Below, piece by piece: positions 1-6,672 of a DNA stretch of 21,604 bases. Position 1 is the stretch's first letter; the number at the start of each line of letters is the position of its first letter. The stretch spans positions 1 to 21,604 of the forward strand of contig CAJUHZ010000043.1 of assembly GCA_910585945.1 (NCBI GenBank), in the 5' to 3' direction. The position numbers and the translations under genes are program-made. The notes below the pieces were generated by a model. The model worked only from the letters and a program-made list of their open reading frames with translations. It did no database searches and was not told where the DNA came from. This DNA is from an uncultured Bilophila sp. (GTDB taxonomy: Bacteria; Desulfobacterota; Desulfovibrionia; Desulfovibrionales; Desulfovibrionaceae).

Positions 1-94
1 AACCTGACAGGGATCACTAACTTATCCTTGGTATCGTGAAGGGGGGACGGTCAATCTGATCCGCCTGTATGACAAGGCGGATCTCTCCACCGTA

Positions 95-1810
95 TTGCAC
101 GAGACAGGGCATTTCTTCCTGCTGGAAATGGAGCAGGATATTCGGGCCGGCATTGCCGACGCCTCCACAATCAAAGATCTGGCCGCAATCCGCCGCTGGC
201 TCGGCGCACAGGGCGACGCTCCGCTCACCCGCGCCCAGCACGAAGCCTTTGCCCGCGGCTTTGAACGCTACCTGCGAGAAGGCAAGGCCCCCTCACGGGA
301 ACTGGAATCGATCTTCGCCCGCTTCCGGCAATGGCTCGTCCATCTCTACCGCAAGGCCACAAGCCTTGATGTGGAACTCAACGACGATGTGCGGGCCGTG
401 TTCAACAGAATGTTGGCGGCGGACGCCGTTTCCAAAACAACATCCCTGCCGCGACAGCGTTCCGCCGCATCCGCATCGGGCACTGTATCCGCCCCCGCCC
501 CGCATTCTGCCCCGCGCCTCCGGGAAGGTCTGACCCGCAAGCCGGACAGCGCCACGGCAAGGGTGGTGAGCCTGCCCGAACACGCCGTGCCGGAATTTGC
601 CGGCATGAAGGAATTTGCCGCCTGGCTGAAAGACATGCTTGCGGAGGGGGGAGATATTGAAATCGCCTCCACAGGTCAGACAGCCCGTTTCACCAGAACC
701 AATGTGGGCGCTTCGGTCAAGCGTTCCCGCTCCAGCGAACACCGGAACGCCTATGCCGGCTTGCGGGAAATGGTGAGAAACGCCGAATACGATCACTATG
801 AACCAGCGGATGAAAGACACCCGAACAGCGGCGGCCAGGATGTGTACTACTCGGCCCTGCGTATGGGTGACAGGCTGTATTCGGTCAAGCTCAAGCTGGA
901 TGTGGTGACGGAAAGCGTAAGAAAAGCACGGGAAGGTCACGGAGAAACAGAGATTGAAGATATCCATTACAAAGATCATAAACTATCGGAAATAGAAATA
1001 GCGCCTGCCCTGTACCGTGATGCAGCTGTTAAGCCTTTCACGCAGCCAGCAAACGCTATTTCGGAAGTCAGTTTAGGTATTCTGCGCGGTTCTGTCAAGC
1101 CCTCCGGCATTGACGGGCAAACGCTCTTCCAGCCCGCCGCCCCCGGCCCCACCCCAGCGGGCTCCCCCACCCGGGTTGAGCGACTGAAGGAGATGGAGCG
1201 GCCGGACAGGCAGCGGATGCCGGCGCGGCAGGCTGTGTTTCGGACGGAAGAGAAAAATGCTGTGGGCGTGCCTCTGTCCCGGGTAACCAGAATAGAGGGA
1301 ATCGTTACCCGGGAAGAGTTGGACGCGGCGCTGTCCGCTCTGGCCGGACAGGATTTGCCCAACCTGATTGAGGGCGTCACGGCACAGGTCAACAGAAAAC
1401 AGCGCGGGAAGCTGGCAAGCTCGGCAGCTCGTGATAAATCGGAAAATAATGGATTTCTTCCGGACGAACATAACAGCGTTGCCGCGCAAATAGCCAATGC
1501 CTGGAAATGGGCGGCGGAAGCCAGACGTACCGGAGATGAAAAACACAATATGCCGGATGTCGGCATACGGCGATATGTCTCCGCTCTGGAACTGAACGGC
1601 AGGGATGCTTTCGCCTGGCTTACCGTAAAAGAAACGCCCACGGGCCTGCGGATTTATTCCGTGGAACTCATGGACGAAAAAAAGCTCCGCGGTACGTTAG
1701 GTAACGGAGATGCCGAAGCAACTACGACTACCCCCTCTGGACGGAGCTTTGAAGAAACCATATCCCGGCTGAATATCGTTGTCAACGAGCAGCGGCAAAC
1801 GCGTTTTTAG
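95..1810 (+). CDS. 5'-truncated polyvalent phage/ICE protein: HExxH metallopeptidase remnant plus LPD3-like modules
   Basis: This is a fragment of a very large mobile-element protein. The frame is open back to a stop at 5-7, and the codons before the formal TTG start already encode the conserved run KADLST that precedes the zinc motif HETGH. The true N-terminus is therefore missing and the TTG is unlikely to be a start. After HETGH (residues 2-6) comes the usual helical tail of this peptidase family (EAFARGFERYL near residue 50, then FRQWLVHLYRK). Residues about 165-310 and 445-545 hold two alpha/beta modules with the pattern 'Y-x-V-K-L...H-K-L-S-E'. These resemble LPD3/BECR-like domains of polyvalent proteins, which are co-injected or co-transferred with phage and conjugative DNA. 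An 'LFQPA' linker lies between them. No ribosome binding site is seen. It is probably a non-functional relic; the peptidase assignment is firmer than the module names. Confidence 0.6.
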   Translation: MHETGHFFLLEMEQDIRAGIADASTIKDLAAIRRWLGAQGDAPLTRAQHEAFARGFERYLREGKAPSRELESIFARFRQWLVHLYRKATSLDVELNDDVRAVFNRMLAADAVSKTTSLPRQRSAASASGTVSAPAPHSAPRLREGLTRKPDSATARVVSLPEHAVPEFAGMKEFAAWLKDMLAEGGDIEIASTGQTARFTRTNVGASVKRSRSSEHRNAYAGLREMVRNAEYDHYEPADERHPNSGGQDVYYSALRMGDRLYSVKLKLDVVTESVRKAREGHGETEIEDIHYKDHKLSEIEIAPALYRDAAVKPFTQPANAISEVSLGILRGSVKPSGIDGQTLFQPAAPGPTPAGSPTRVERLKEMERPDRQRMPARQAVFRTEEKNAVGVPLSRVTRIEGIVTREELDAALSALAGQDLPNLIEGVTAQVNRKQRGKLASSAARDKSENNGFLPDEHNSVAAQIANAWKWAAEARRTGDEKHNMPDVGIRRYVSALELNGRDAFAWLTVKETPTGLRIYSVELMDEKKLRGTLGNGDAEATTTTPSGRSFEETISRLNIVVNEQRQTRF

Positions 1811-1854
1811 CCCGTCTCCGGCGGCATTTCTCCTGCGCGGCCCTGCCGGATGGC

Positions 1855-3363
1855 GTGGTCAGAAATGGAGAAAACGCGCCTGACCTCTACGCCCGTCTGC
1901 TGCTGGCCTGGGCGCAACGCCGTGAGGTCCGCTCGGGGGTGCCGGTGGCCGAGAGCCTGCGGCGGTTCAGGGTGCGCGCCGGCGGCGATTGGACGCGGGG
2001 CAGACCGGAAAACGGAGCGGAGGGCTTTTTCCAGCCTCTCAACGAGGGAGTGGATCTGGAACGTGAAATTCCGATCACAAGCATCGAACGATCCGCACCG
2101 CACCGATCGCTCAAGGAAATCCGCTCATATATTCAGAGCAATGTTGCGGGAACAATTCTTGAACGCTTCAAGTCCGGCGTGCTCAACAAGGACACGGGCT
2201 TTGTCATCACAATGTCCAAGTCCGATCTGGGCGAGCATTTAAAGAGTGATGCTGCTTCTGTGAATATTAGAGATCAGTTTGAAGCAGTTTGCGCACTGCC
2301 GGAGCTGATGGAGCGGGCGCTTCTGGTTGAAAGCCATCCGGACTCGCACCAGCGGCCGGGAGTGAAGTGTGTCCATCGGTTCTACGCGCCGTTGAAAATT
2401 GCTGATGCCATGTATACCGTCAAACTGACTGTGAACGAGTTCATTGACGGCCATCTTTCTGTGGACTTTCCCTCATCGCTCAAGCTTTATCACCATAGAC
2501 TGGAAAAGAAGATGCCCTCTGTGGACATGCCGGGATTCCCCTTGAATGGGGTAACCACCGGCCAAACAGAGGGCACCTTCAACATTTCTTTACGCCAGCT
2601 TCTCGAAGATGTCAAGGACAGCGACGACAAGGTATTTTTTGTTACAGACGAGTCCCTGCGCCAGAAAGACCCCGGGCGGCTTCGGCAAAATGGCGACGAG
2701 TTTTTCCAGGCGTCCATCAGCGATCTTGCTGATCCCAGTATTGAATGGAAGAATAAATTTAGTGAAATACCTGCAAAACCTCTTTCTATTCCGCTTCAGA
2801 AATCTTCTCTCAAAGAAGCATATGAGCAGGCGCGGGAGGCATATAGCAAAAAATCATTTGAAATCGCCAATGGCACCATGATTCGCGTGAGTACAGACGG
2901 ATTAAAAGAAACAACAAGCAAACATGCTCCAAAAGAACATATTGCGATTCTTGGCACACTCCCTGAGGTATTAAAAAATACATATATCTTTAGAAAAGAA
3001 AAAAGCACAGATAAAACAGGCAGAACCATGCATGGCATTGCCGCTGTGGTTATTGACGGCGAACCCATGCTTGTACGCAGCACCTTTAAGCAGGCATTGG
3101 AAAAAGGTACGCCTTTTTGGAAGTATTATGGTTCCCGGATCATGAAGGCGGCAAGAAAAGAAGGCACGCCAGTCGCTCAGGTCCTGCAGGAGTCGGCTGA
3201 CTCCAAACCTATCCTCCACGTGCCTTCTTTAGGCAATACCCTATATGACTGGATTCAGGCTGTCAATGATAGCGGCAAGAGATTTCCCGAAGACAGAACA
3301 CTAGTGTCTACTTGCAAAAGTAGACGCTCAAAACCCGTAAGGGTTTTTGCAATTAGACACTAG
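1855..3363 (+). CDS. Polyvalent protein fragment with two LPD3-like modules
   Basis: This second fragment lies in a different frame from its upstream neighbour. The frame is open from 1753, so it overlaps the end of the first fragment, and the GTG at 1855 has no convincing ribosome binding site. The first ~85 residues form a helical segment ending in a 'GFFQP' linker. Residues about 100-220 form an LPD3-like module: a 'SK-x-D-L' helix, 'LPELMERALLVESHPD', then 'VHRFYAPL...YTVKLTVNEF'. Residues about 330-440 form a more diverged module of the same plan (VSTDGLKETTS, then LPEVLKNTY). The last 20 codons are read through a palindromic repeat (3301-3363) that also supplies the stop, so the native C-terminus was probably replaced. 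Together with the preceding gene it looks like wreckage of one giant gene or two neighbouring ones. The function is unknown; a nuclease-like fold is known for related domains, but no catalytic residues could be assigned. Confidence 0.55.
   Translation: MVRNGENAPDLYARLLLAWAQRREVRSGVPVAESLRRFRVRAGGDWTRGRPENGAEGFFQPLNEGVDLEREIPITSIERSAPHRSLKEIRSYIQSNVAGTILERFKSGVLNKDTGFVITMSKSDLGEHLKSDAASVNIRDQFEAVCALPELMERALLVESHPDSHQRPGVKCVHRFYAPLKIADAMYTVKLTVNEFIDGHLSVDFPSSLKLYHHRLEKKMPSVDMPGFPLNGVTTGQTEGTFNISLRQLLEDVKDSDDKVFFVTDESLRQKDPGRLRQNGDEFFQASISDLADPSIEWKNKFSEIPAKPLSIPLQKSSLKEAYEQAREAYSKKSFEIANGTMIRVSTDGLKETTSKHAPKEHIAILGTLPEVLKNTYIFRKEKSTDKTGRTMHGIAAVVIDGEPMLVRSTFKQALEKGTPFWKYYGSRIMKAARKEGTPVAQVLQESADSKPILHVPSLGNTLYDWIQAVNDSGKRFPEDRTLVSTCKSRRSKPVRVFAIRH
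3301..3363. repeat. 63-bp palindromic element at convergent gene ends
   Basis: The ends CTAGTGTCTACTTGCAAAA (3301-3319) and TTTTGCAATTAGACACTAG (3345-3363) are inverted repeats matching at 18 of 19 positions, the outer 10 perfectly. Inside are two smaller hairpins with GNRA-type tetraloops: GTCTACTT-GCAA-AAGTAGAC (3306-3325) and AAAACCC-GTAA-GGGTTTT (3330-3347). The first inner hairpin uses the same bases as the left arm of the outer stem, so the two are mutually exclusive. Both the polyvalent fragment (plus strand, TAG 3361-3363) and the porin (minus strand, TAG 3360-3362) terminate inside it. Confidence 0.8.
3330..3348. terminator. Bidirectional intrinsic terminator between convergent genes
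   Basis: AAAACCC, the loop GTAA, then GGGTTTTT gives a short stem followed by a T run on the plus strand and by a matching run on the minus strand. It lies at the 3' ends of two convergent reading frames. Only three G-C pairs stabilise the core, so its strength is uncertain. Confidence 0.5.
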
Positions 3364-4841
3364 AAGGCGTAACGCAGGTTCACGCCAGCCTTGAAGTTGT
3401 TCTTGTCGGTGTTGGACGCCACCGCATTGCCCCAGACATTGTCGTCAAGGTCGAGACGGAGGTAGCCGAGTTCCACAAACAGCGCGAGATCGTCGTAGAG
3501 GTTGCACTGGGTGTCAAAGTTGACTTCCCAGGCCGAATCCTTGGTCGTGAGGTACACGGCATTGGTCAGGCCGTTGTTGCTGCCCGGAGCCTCAAGCTGG
3601 GCGTAGGGCGTGGCGTACCTGGCCATTTTCTTGTCATTGGTGCCGCGGTAATAGCCCACGCGCAAGGTATGCTGGAGATCTTCCACAAAGGTGATGTCTT
3701 TCAACTGGCCGACAATCCCCCATGTGCCCACGGCGCTGTCGCCGATCATCGTGTCCGTGCCGATGCCGTATGCGCCGGCGAAACCATAGGATGTGGGGGT
3801 GAACTCGCCGTCAATGACCGGCATCCGTTCGGAACCGTTGAAGGGATCGTCGTCGTCGCCCGATCCGTACCAGAAGATGAGGCCGGGGGTCAGCGCGTCG
3901 AGCTTGTACTCGGCCAGAACCGACGCGATCCAGCCGCGCCGTTTCAGATCCAGGCTATGGGCCACCGGCTGTTCGCCACGCCGCAGGAACGTCACGGGGT
4001 CGCGGGTTGTTCCCATGTCGACCCCGCCGTAGTTGGCGTCAAAGGCGAGGCGGAAAGGATTCCAGAACGTGAATTCGCCGGTGACGCCGGCCCACCAGGC
4101 GTTGCCGTTGCGCTTGTCGGAGCCGCCGAAGGATCGTCCCGCCCCCACAGGCGTCATGCCGCTGGCCAGCACGTCGATTTCATCACCGAAGTGCGCGCCG
4201 CTCAGAGCGTTGCGGCCGATGCGCGCATACGCGCCCCAGGGCGTGATCTTGACGCCTTCAAAGGTCAACGGCAGGGTCAGGCCCATGAGATCAAAGGCGT
4301 CGGCGCGGTTGTTCCTGTCGCGGCTGACAAGGGAAGCGCCGTTGTCGTTTTCAAGACGGTTCCAGAACAGCGTCGCGCCGACCATTTCATCGAAGGTGTA
4401 GGAAAGAACAATGCCCGCGCCGTCGTGGTTGAGTACCTGCGAGCCGGCCACAAAGCTGGGCAGCACCAGGGGTTGAAGCCCCATGCGCACCTTCAGTTCC
4501 GTTTCGGGCACAACCCAGTCGATGTAGGAATAGCGCACTTCCACAACGGTTCCGTCAGTGCCGAGCGACGCGCCCTGGCTGGCGCGGCCCCAGTTCTGAT
4601 CCCCGATTTCAAAGAAGAGAACGCCTCTCAGACTTTCCGAGGCGATGATGTCCACCTGTGTCCGCAGACGTTGCCGGGCCTTGAAGAAGTCTTCACTGCT
4701 GTTGTTTTCCAGAAAACTGGAGTTGGACCACTCAAAGTTGAAGTCCCACAAGCCCTTGACGGCGATATCCGCCGCCCGAACCGCGCTTGACGCCCCGAGC
4801 GTCAGCCCGGCGGCCAAAAAGAGAGTGATGATGCGTTTCAT
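3360..4841 (-). CDS. Outer membrane porin, Desulfovibrio homotrimeric type
   Basis: The gene encodes 493 residues, taking the ATG at 4841 that follows a good AGGAAGGAAG ribosome binding site. A longer in-frame opening upstream has no such site. Residues 1-23 form a signal peptide (MKRIITLFLAAGLTLGASS...) with an A-x-A-like cleavage site before ADIAVKG. The mature part is rich in alternating beta-strand segments (RLRTQVDIIAS, FKAGVNLRYAF) and ends in phenylalanine, the usual outer-membrane barrel signature recognised by the BAM machinery. It resembles the abundant trimeric porins of Desulfovibrio and would let small solutes cross the outer membrane. It stands alone, convergent with the polyvalent fragment, with a leader of more than 300 nt containing a palindrome at 4987-5020. 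The stop codon lies in the palindromic element at 3301-3363, so the last codon may have been remodelled. Confidence 0.85.
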   Translation of the reverse strand: MKRIITLFLAAGLTLGASSAVRAADIAVKGLWDFNFEWSNSSFLENNSSEDFFKARQRLRTQVDIIASESLRGVLFFEIGDQNWGRASQGASLGTDGTVVEVRYSYIDWVVPETELKVRMGLQPLVLPSFVAGSQVLNHDGAGIVLSYTFDEMVGATLFWNRLENDNGASLVSRDRNNRADAFDLMGLTLPLTFEGVKITPWGAYARIGRNALSGAHFGDEIDVLASGMTPVGAGRSFGGSDKRNGNAWWAGVTGEFTFWNPFRLAFDANYGGVDMGTTRDPVTFLRRGEQPVAHSLDLKRRGWIASVLAEYKLDALTPGLIFWYGSGDDDDPFNGSERMPVIDGEFTPTSYGFAGAYGIGTDTMIGDSAVGTWGIVGQLKDITFVEDLQHTLRVGYYRGTNDKKMARYATPYAQLEAPGSNNGLTNAVYLTTKDSAWEVNFDTQCNLYDDLALFVELGYLRLDLDDNVWGNAVASNTDKNNFKAGVNLRYAF

Positions 4842-4986
4842 GGTATTCTTCCTTCCTGATACGCTTCCCGGAGCAGACTGACTTTGGGATTTTTCAGTCT
4901 CAAAGTGTGAAGACACGCTCGCTTCGGCGCTTGAGCGCGCATACATTGCGCTTGCGCCTCGCGGCGGCCGGCCTGCTCGCACAGTC

Positions 4987-5020
4987 GGCAGGGCATTTTC
5001 ACCGTGAAAATGTTCCTGCC
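4987..5020 (-). promoter_or_regulatory. Strong palindrome in the porin leader
   Basis: CATTTTCAC-C-GTGAAAATG (4994-5012) is a perfect 9-bp inverted repeat with a one-base centre. It is extended by GGCAGG (4987-4992) and CCTGCC (5015-5020) across a small asymmetric internal loop, giving 15 pairs in all. It lies about 150 nt upstream of the porin ATG. It could be a dimeric repressor operator (the DNA palindrome is nearly perfect) or an RNA hairpin in the leader. I do not recognise the regulator. Confidence 0.55.
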
Positions 5021-5164
5021 CCCGAGGCAACGGCAAACCGTCCCTCCCCGGGCCATGTCGGCGGAACCATTCCGTCGGCCCAGTCGCCTGCCGCAAGCAT
5101 TGGCAAAAATCTGCGACGGCGTCTGTGAGAATGTGCGCCGGGTGTTATTTCAGAAAGAGAAAAC

Positions 5165-5183
5165 TTTTGACAACATATCAAAA
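5165..5183. promoter_or_regulatory. Weak dyad upstream of the porin
   Basis: TTTTGA and TCAAAA are inverted six-base half sites separated by seven bases in the AT-rich patch upstream of the porin. They loosely recall FNR/CRP-family sites but do not match a consensus spacing. Confidence 0.2.
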
Positions 5184-5336
5184 TAGCTTGCAAATGGCGG
5201 CGTTGATATTTTTTTGGGGCCGCACATTTGGAGAAACTGTAGCGAATAGGCAGGATGAGGCAGGGTCTTGTTGACACTACGAGAAATGTTGTTCTCCGCC
5301 AAGGAAAGAGACTTTTTGTGGAAGGAGTGTACTCTT

Positions 5337-5480
5337 AGAGCAATTTTTCATAAAAAATTGCTCTGGCGGACGCGTACAAGCGGACGCCCGCGCCGTAATG
5401 AGCTTGAAAACCGCGTTTTTCAAGCGAAATGAAGGCAGCGAAGCGTTTGAATTTTGAAAAAATTCAAACGCAAAATGCTC
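5337..5480 (+). repeat. Modular multi-hairpin repeat, copy A
   Basis: Successive hairpins are AGAGCAATTTTT/AAAAATTGCTCT (5337-5364), GCTTGAAAA/TTTTCAAGC (5402-5425) and CGTTTGAATTTT/AAAATTCAAACG (5444-5470). They are joined by connectors such as CGCCGTAATGAGC that resemble those in copies B and C. The copy ends in ATGCTCT, which mirrors its AGAGCA start. Confidence 0.65.
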
Positions 5481-5555
5481 TAAAGAGTGTAGTCACGAGA
5501 TTTTCTAAAAATTGAGAGTGTGGCATAGTGTCCTTGTCATCAATAGGGAGGAAGT

Positions 5556-6032
5556 ATGCCACAAGCGGCGCATAGAAGGCATGACATTACCGATAAGGTA
5601 TGGGAAAAACTTGAACCACTCCTCCCGGGGCGGGCCGGGAGTTGGGGCGGTATCGCTCAGGATAATCGTAGATTTATAAATGCGGTCTTTTGGATTATGC
5701 GTACTGGTGCGCCGTGGCGGGACTTGCCTCCAGACTTTGGCGGATGGAGTAATACGCATCGGCGCTTCATTCGGTGGCGGGATAAGGGGGTATGGGAGCG
5801 ATTGCTTGAGGTTCTGATTGACGAGCCGGATTTTGAGTGGCTCATGATAGATGCAAGTCACTGCAAGGTTCACCCACATGCCGTGGGAGCGAAGGGAGGC
5901 AATCAGGATATGAGTCGGACAAAAGGGGGCTCAACTCAAAATTGCATTTGGCCGTGGATTCGCATGGTATGCCGCTCCGGGCTATTATTACACAAGGCAC
6001 AACAGCGGATTGCAAGCAGGCAGTCGCGTTGA
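5556..6032 (+). CDS. IS5/IS427-type transposase, first frame (OrfA)
   Basis: This frame encodes the N-terminal half of the transposase. Residues 10-75 are the helix-rich region typical of IS427 elements (ITDKVWEKLEPLLPG, then FIMR-like segments and APWRDLPPDFG). The first catalytic aspartate is in LMIDAS (Asp 99). The homologous sequence runs to about residue 128 (DMSRTKGG) and then passes into the second frame. The tail after that point (STQNCIWPW...) is out-of-frame reading. A full transposase needs a -1 shift at the A4G5 run at 5921-5929. The start ATG follows AGGGAGGAAGT, a good ribosome binding site. The half alone lacks two of the three catalytic acids. It may act as a regulator or simply be the upstream part of the fusion. 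Confidence 0.85.
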   Translation: MPQAAHRRHDITDKVWEKLEPLLPGRAGSWGGIAQDNRRFINAVFWIMRTGAPWRDLPPDFGGWSNTHRRFIRWRDKGVWERLLEVLIDEPDFEWLMIDASHCKVHPHAVGAKGGNQDMSRTKGGSTQNCIWPWIRMVCRSGLLLHKAQQRIASRQSR

Positions 6033-6322
6033 TTGACGGTTTTTGTGCCCAGTATCTTTTGGCGGATCGGGGTTATGATACCGATGAAATACTTGATCAG
6101 GCTCTGGAACGGGGAATGACGCCTGTCATCCCTCCTCGGAAGAAGCGAAAAAAGCTGCGCAAGTATGATAAAGAGATCTATAAAGCTCGACATCTGATAG
6201 AAAATGCTTTTCGCCATTTGAAAGAATGGCGAGGAATTGCGACGAGATATGCTAAAAATACGCTATCATTTCTTGCGGCTATTCATATCAGGTGTCTTTT
6301 CCTTTGGGCTTCAATCTCGTGA
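5837..6322 (+). CDS. IS5/IS427-type transposase, second frame (OrfB)
   Basis: This frame supplies the C-terminal catalytic half of the transposase. Homology starts around residue 31 (GLNSKLHLAVD), exactly where OrfA leaves off. The second aspartate is in LLADRGYDTD (Asp 77) and the glutamate in LIENAFRHLKEWRG (Glu 122), completing the DDE triad. The long overlap with OrfA and the slippery A-and-G run (5921-5929) point to production as an OrfA-OrfB fusion by programmed -1 frameshifting, known in this IS group. A simple inactivating frameshift cannot be excluded. The upstream ATG at 5837 lies in frame but is probably not used. Confidence 0.83.
   Translation: MAHDRCKSLQGSPTCRGSEGRQSGYESDKRGLNSKLHLAVDSHGMPLRAIITQGTTADCKQAVALIDGFCAQYLLADRGYDTDEILDQALERGMTPVIPPRKKRKKLRKYDKEIYKARHLIENAFRHLKEWRGIATRYAKNTLSFLAAIHIRCLFLWASIS
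5921..5929 (+). promoter_or_regulatory. Candidate -1 frameshift site in the transposase
   Basis: The run AAAAGGGGG lies where OrfA homology ends (codons ACA AAA GGG GGC) and OrfB homology begins (GGG CTC AAC). Slipping back one base joins 'TKGG' to 'LNSK', restoring a continuous DDE transposase. Confidence 0.6.
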
Positions 6323-6332
6323 CTACACTCTT

Positions 6333-6672
6333 TAGAGCATTGCCTCAATGAAATTGGGCAATGCTCTAACGCGACTTTGCCTGCAAAGGCGCGCGCGAGA
6401 ATATCTCAAGGGAACCTGCTTCGCCGTTAAGAGACATTCTCATGCGTAATATGCTATAGAAGATGCCTTCAAATCCGTTTTGGGACGGATTTGAAGAAGG
6501 TCATTCGCCAAAAAGCGTGGTTTTTGGCTCATTCTCACCGCTTTTTTCGGCGTGCCGGATTGAAAATCCGGCGTCAGAAGCTTTTTGAAGACAGCTTCTG
6601 ACGGTACTCAACCGGAATAAAAAGTCTTTTTGACGCAGGCGGAGGGCAAAAGAGCCGTAGTGTCAACAGCCC
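6333..6672. other. Gene-free hairpin cluster downstream of the IS
   Basis: No coding sequence is supported here. The stretch begins with TAGAGCATTGCC/GGCAATGCTCTA, continues through a low-structure region (6375-6460), and then holds four strong hairpins (listed as copy B) and the right end of the composite element. Confidence 0.65.
6467..6603 (-). repeat. Modular multi-hairpin repeat, copy B (inverted)
   Basis: Four hairpins follow one another: CTTCAAATCCGT/ACGGATTTGAAG (6467-6496), GCCAAAAA/TTTTTGGC (6507-6528), GCCGGATT/AATCCGGC (6554-6572) and CGTCAGAAGCT/AGCTTCTGACG (6572-6603). Read on the minus strand, the connector at 6517-6534 is identical over 18 bases to 15006-15023 of copy C. The adjacent hairpins occupy equivalent places but have different stem sequences. 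Confidence 0.7.

Larger units (their letters stand above)
4842..5268. other. Porin upstream region, no gene
   Basis: No convincing coding sequence is seen in these ~430 bases. They hold the porin ribosome binding site, the strong palindrome at 4987-5020, a GC-rich self-complementary stretch around 4920-4975, and an AT-rich patch (5150-5215) that is the likeliest place for the porin promoter. Confidence 0.6.
5483..6332 (+). mobile_element. IS5-family (IS427-like) insertion sequence, 850 bp
   Basis: Perfect 20-bp terminal inverted repeats start AAGAGTGTAGTCACGAGATT (5483-5502, complement at 6313-6332). They are flanked by a TA duplication (5481-5482 and 6333-6334). Removing the element restores CTCTAGAG, the junction of two hairpin repeats. 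Two overlapping frames encode a DDE transposase, as in IS427-group elements. The ends and both frames are intact, so the copy may be recent or active. Confidence 0.88.
5269..6668. mobile_element. Composite palindromic element with imperfect inverted ends, interrupted by an IS
   Basis: The outer 12 bases are a perfect inverted pair, TGTTGACACTAC (5269-5280) and GTAGTGTCAACA (6657-6668). Moving inward, two more blocks match in the same order in inverted orientation: CTCCGCC against GGCGGAG, and AGACTTTT against AAAAGTCT. Together they make ~52-bp imperfect terminal repeats. The interior, without the 850-bp IS, is about 550 bp of tandem hairpins with no gene. The right end stops four bases short of the alkD-like stop codon. 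No target duplication was found. It could be a large MITE-like element or a palindromic repeat cluster. Confidence 0.5.

Noticed and set aside
1681..1750. AAAGCTCCG/CGGAGCTTT inverted pair as a terminator
   Set aside because: It lies within the coding part of the first polyvalent fragment with a 52-base loop, so chance pairing or coding constraint is as likely.
3669..4790. Long plus-strand frame of 373 codons opposite the porin
   Set aside because: It is the complement of a clear porin gene with signal peptide, ribosome binding site and barrel features; the opposite frame has no family resemblance.
5337..6603. Retron or group II intron RNA
   Set aside because: No reverse transcriptase is present in the window and no domain V-like hairpin was recognised.
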